From: Kocuria sp. TGY1127_2
GTDB lineage: Bacteria; Actinomycetota; Actinomycetes; Actinomycetales; Micrococcaceae
Assembly (NCBI RefSeq): GCF_013394385.1
Contig: NZ_AP022834.1
Coordinates: forward strand, 186,001-250,000
DNA: 64,000 nucleotides
Reading direction: 5' to 3'
Shown: positions 61,629 to 64,000 of the stretch, in pieces
How positions within the stretch are numbered: the first letter of the stretch is position 1
Layout: every line of letters begins with the position of its first letter
Notes under the pieces: model-generated
Told to the model about the DNA's origin: nothing
The model's database searches: none
Seen by the model: only the letters and a program-made list of their open reading frames with translations
Made by a program: the position numbers and the translations under genes

Positions 61629-62843
61629 TTGAGCACAGAAACCACGGAAAACCCGCAGGCGGGGGCCGCACACGGCGCCGTCCCGAGCGGAATCCAAGAT
61701 ATCGCCTTCGCAACCGGTCACTACTCCTTCGATCTCGCGCATCTTGCCGAGAAGCAGGACATCGACGTCAACAAGTACTACATCGGAATCGGCCAGGAGA
61801 CCATGAGTCTGACCGCCGAGGACGAGGACACCGTGACCATGGGGGCCGCGGCCGCCCAACGCATCATCGAACGCAACGGTACCGATGGGATTCGTACCCT
61901 GCTGTTTGCGACCGAGTCGGGAATCGACCAGTCCAAGTCGGCCGGCGTCTACGTGCACGGGCTGTTGAACCTTCCGCGCGAGGTTCGCACCATCGAAACC
62001 AAGATGGCCTGTTACGGCGGAATCGGCGCGCTCCAGATGGCGCTCGGCATTGTGGCCCGGAACCCCGAGGAAAAGGTTCTGGTCATCGCGTCGGACGTCG
62101 CCCGATACGACGTGGACACGTCCGGCGAGCCCACGCAGGGAGCTGCCGCCGTCGCGTTCCTGGTGCAGGCCAACCCGGATATTTTGGCGATCGAACCTGC
62201 CCAGGGCGTGTACACGCTGGACGTCCAGGACTTCTGGCGGCCGAACCATCGCAACACCGCCCTCGTGGACGGAAAGTTCTCCGTGGGGGCGTACTTGGAT
62301 GCGTTGGTGGGGGCGTGGAATGACTACCGTGCGCATGGCGGCGTCGACTTCGATGACATCAACTGGTTCTGCTATCACCAGCCCTTCACCAAAATGGCGG
62401 TCAAGGCGCACGTTCGGTTGACCGAAGAAGCCGGGACCCCGCTGGAGAAGGCCGAAGCTGCCGCCGCACTGGCCCCGACCTTCGGATACAACAAGCAACT
62501 CGGCAACAGCTATACGGCCTCGATCTTCTTGGGATTCCTGGCTTTGCTGGATTCGGATGAGGAGATTGCCGGTCAGCGAGTCGGCTTCTTCTCCTACGGT
62601 TCCGGCGCGGTCTCCGAGTTCTTCGTGGGTGTAATCCAGCCCGATTACCGCGATCACCTCCGCGCCGAGGAGCATCAGGCGATCCTGGACGCACGCGAGC
62701 CCGTCGACTACAACCAGTACCGAGCCCTGCACCCGGGGACCATGGTCCGGCCGCTCGACAATTACAAGACCGAGAGGCAGACCCAGTCCCCGTTCCGCTT
62801 TGAGGGCGTCGACGAGGGATCGCGGATCTACGGCAAGTCGTAA
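61629..62843 (+). CDS. mvaS: HMG-CoA synthase
   Basis: Condenses acetyl-CoA and acetoacetyl-CoA to HMG-CoA, 404 residues. Family motifs are TESGIDQSKSAGVYVHGLL near residue 98, the catalytic cysteine in ETKMACYGGIGALQMA near 126, and the general-acid histidine in NWFCYHQPFTKMA near 243. It starts with TTG directly after the mvaA stop, with AAGGAA upstream inside mvaA. Last gene of the operon; a terminator follows. Confidence 0.95.
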   Translation: MSTETTENPQAGAAHGAVPSGIQDIAFATGHYSFDLAHLAEKQDIDVNKYYIGIGQETMSLTAEDEDTVTMGAAAAQRIIERNGTDGIRTLLFATESGIDQSKSAGVYVHGLLNLPREVRTIETKMACYGGIGALQMALGIVARNPEEKVLVIASDVARYDVDTSGEPTQGAAAVAFLVQANPDILAIEPAQGVYTLDVQDFWRPNHRNTALVDGKFSVGAYLDALVGAWNDYRAHGGVDFDDINWFCYHQPFTKMAVKAHVRLTEEAGTPLEKAEAAAALAPTFGYNKQLGNSYTASIFLGFLALLDSDEEIAGQRVGFFSYGSGAVSEFFVGVIQPDYRDHLRAEEHQAILDAREPVDYNQYRALHPGTMVRPLDNYKTERQTQSPFRFEGVDEGSRIYGKS

Positions 62844-62919
62844 TCGGTTCACAGGCTCCCCCGACGATGCGGCAACGATTCGTTGTCCGTAGTTCGAAAG
62901 CCGGGGAGGGACCGTTCGG

Positions 62920-62963
62920 GAGGGGCGGTGGGTGCGGTTGTTCAACCTCATCCACTGCCCCTC
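62920..62963 (+). terminator. Terminator of the mevalonate operon
   Basis: GAGGGGC at 62920-62926 pairs with GCCCCTC at 62957-62963, and the stem extends with two G-T wobbles to about 15 bp. It lies about 80 bp after mvaS. The rest of the 346-bp gap to the TetR gene shows no gene. Confidence 0.6.
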
Positions 62964-63189
62964 TTGCTCGATTCGGCAATGACCAGGGGCCGGTGATGGC
63001 GAGCGTCACCGCTCAGAAGCCCAGGTTCTTCTCACCGTGCGCACCCCGAAGGGCACGGGTTTCAGGAGCCAGTCGCACGCGCGTGCGGGTTCGAGACTTT
63101 CGGTGAATTGCTCCGCGAAGACGTCGAGACGGCCTGATCCCAGACGTGAAAAAGTTGCGTAAGCTGAAAGGTGTCTGGGAGGTGCGAAT

Positions 63190-63882
63190 ATGGCAGAGGG
63201 TCGGGAGCGACGTCGGCGGGGCGACGGCGGTCAGTTGCGGGGTGAGATTCTCCAGGCCGTCAGCAGGTTGCTCGACAAATGGGGCAGCATCGAGCGTTTG
63301 ACCATGCGAGCTGTGGCTGCGGAAGCGGGAGTTTCTGCTCCGAGCATCTATCTTCACTTCAATGACAAGACCGACTTGGTGTGGGCAGCATTGTCCGAGA
63401 AGTACGATCAGCTGGCATCCTGCATGCACGTCGCCGACCAGAAAGCTGCGGAAGAGCCGCTGGCTAGGCTGCGTGCCCAAATGCATGCATACTGCCGATA
63501 CGGCCTGGAGTACCCCGGCTATTACCGGCTACTGTACGAAACACGTCAGCCCCAGGTTGATAGCTCACGGGTCCGGCACCATCCGGCCAAAGTCGTTTCG
63601 GGAAGTCTGCGGACCGCAGTGGAAAGATGCAACCAGGCGGGGTATCTATTGTCCCAGCCGGTTGATCAGGTAGTTCAAACCCTATGGTCAGGGATGCACG
63701 GCAGTCTCTCCCTCGCTCATAGTCTTTTTTACGAGGAATCCCTGGAACCTATAGTCCTCGGCACCGCCGACGGGCTTCTGGACTCGATGGTCGCTCCTCA
63801 AGAACCTGGGTTTGTTGACCGGGCTGGACAAGGCGAAAGCCAGGCATCACTGCGAATCCGTGCCCTACTCGAGGGATCCTAG
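63190..63882 (+). CDS. TetR-family transcription repressor
   Basis: A 230-residue TetR regulator. The N-terminal helix-turn-helix is in LRGEILQAVSRLLDKWGSIERLTMRAVAAEAGVSAPSIYLHFNDKTDLVWAAL. The C-terminal ligand domain begins near residue 85 (LARLRAQMHAYCRYGLEYPGYYRLLYE). ATG 63190 is preceded by GGGAGG. A palindrome fitting a TetR operator lies just downstream at 63931-63951, over a promoter pointing to the window edge, so the regulated gene probably lies beyond the window. No comparable palindrome was found before the TetR gene itself. Confidence 0.88.
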   Translation: MAEGRERRRRGDGGQLRGEILQAVSRLLDKWGSIERLTMRAVAAEAGVSAPSIYLHFNDKTDLVWAALSEKYDQLASCMHVADQKAAEEPLARLRAQMHAYCRYGLEYPGYYRLLYETRQPQVDSSRVRHHPAKVVSGSLRTAVERCNQAGYLLSQPVDQVVQTLWSGMHGSLSLAHSLFYEESLEPIVLGTADGLLDSMVAPQEPGFVDRAGQGESQASLRIRALLEGS

Positions 63883-63900
63883 ACCCTCGTTCCCATCATT

Positions 63901-63951
63901 TTGACGACACAGGACAAGGGTCTACAGTCTTAACTTAACTAAGTTAGGTTA
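63901..63951 (+). promoter_or_regulatory. Promoter and 21-bp TetR-type operator at window edge
   Basis: TTGACG (63901-63906) and TACAGT (63923-63928) are separated by 16 nt. Immediately after, TAACTTAAC-TAA-GTTAGGTTA (63931-63951) is a 21-bp palindrome with one mismatched pair besides its centre, overlapping the expected transcript start. It would let a dimeric repressor block the promoter of a gene outside the window. Confidence 0.65.
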
Positions 63952-64000
63952 GAAAAATTCTGGTTCCCTCTTCGTCCTTTGCGCTAGCGCGACGGAGCGA

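Noticed and set aside
1-64000. CRISPR array, tRNA, rRNA, insertion sequence or prophage
   Set aside because: No regularly spaced repeats, no cloverleaf-like sequence, no transposase or integrase and no phage structural genes were found.

Overview
The window looks like chromosome of a GC-rich Gram-positive actinomycete, most likely Micrococcales and perhaps Micrococcaceae-like. The basis is the high-GC codon use, frequent GTG and TTG starts, tight head-to-tail operons, and families such as EfeUOB, CsoR-CopZ-CopA, PdxST-MocR and GH15. This placement is inference; there is no rRNA, tRNA, transposase, integrase or CRISPR array in the window to anchor it.

Layout. 1-3726: iron uptake operon efeU-efeO-efeB. 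3746-6007: a clear TPP riboswitch in front of a short-chain dehydrogenase and a flavin-dependent monooxygenase, neither a known thiamine enzyme. 6059-10795: a secreted I36-type protein, a lipoprotein of unknown function, a peptidoglycan-binding adaptor and a fused MacB-like ABC exporter. 11020-13133: DUF2871 membrane protein and DHA2 efflux pump. 13813-18811: riboflavin operon ribD, a fused ribE-ribB, ribA and ribH, with no FMN riboswitch visible, followed by an MFS pump behind a 15-codon leader peptide and a strong hairpin. 18890-22776: FdhF/YdeP-type molybdoenzyme and a butanediol-type dehydrogenase. 22773-25982: vitamin B6 synthesis (pdxT, pdxS) with a divergent MocR/PdxR regulator. 26091-30040: membrane proteins and an amino-acid permease. 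30300-33315: copper operon csoR-copZ-copA with its operator inside the promoter spacer. 33393-46655: GH15 enzyme, ABC-F protein with a possible upstream ORF and hairpin, M48 protease, C39-like secreted protein, lipoprotein, ASCH, GNAT, lipoate ligase, LysR/MFS pair and DUF1275 protein. 47005-55920: hexarate (glucarate/galactarate) catabolism with three enolase-superfamily dehydratases, KdgD, a dioxovalerate dehydrogenase, a GntP transporter and LysR. 56323-62843: a complete six-gene mevalonate operon. 63190-64000: a TetR regulator and, at the window edge, a promoter overlapped by a near-perfect 21-bp palindrome that probably controls a gene beyond the window.

How it works together. The hexarate locus should turn glucarate or galactarate into 5-keto-4-deoxyglucarate, then 2,5-dioxovalerate, then 2-oxoglutarate. 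The mevalonate operon makes IPP and DMAPP from acetoacetyl-CoA. The most unusual points are the TPP-controlled oxidoreductase pair, the RibE-RibB fusion operon with a leader-peptide-controlled transporter, two minimal ORFs squeezed between a Shine-Dalgarno and the real start, and the I36/lipoprotein/adaptor/MacB export locus.
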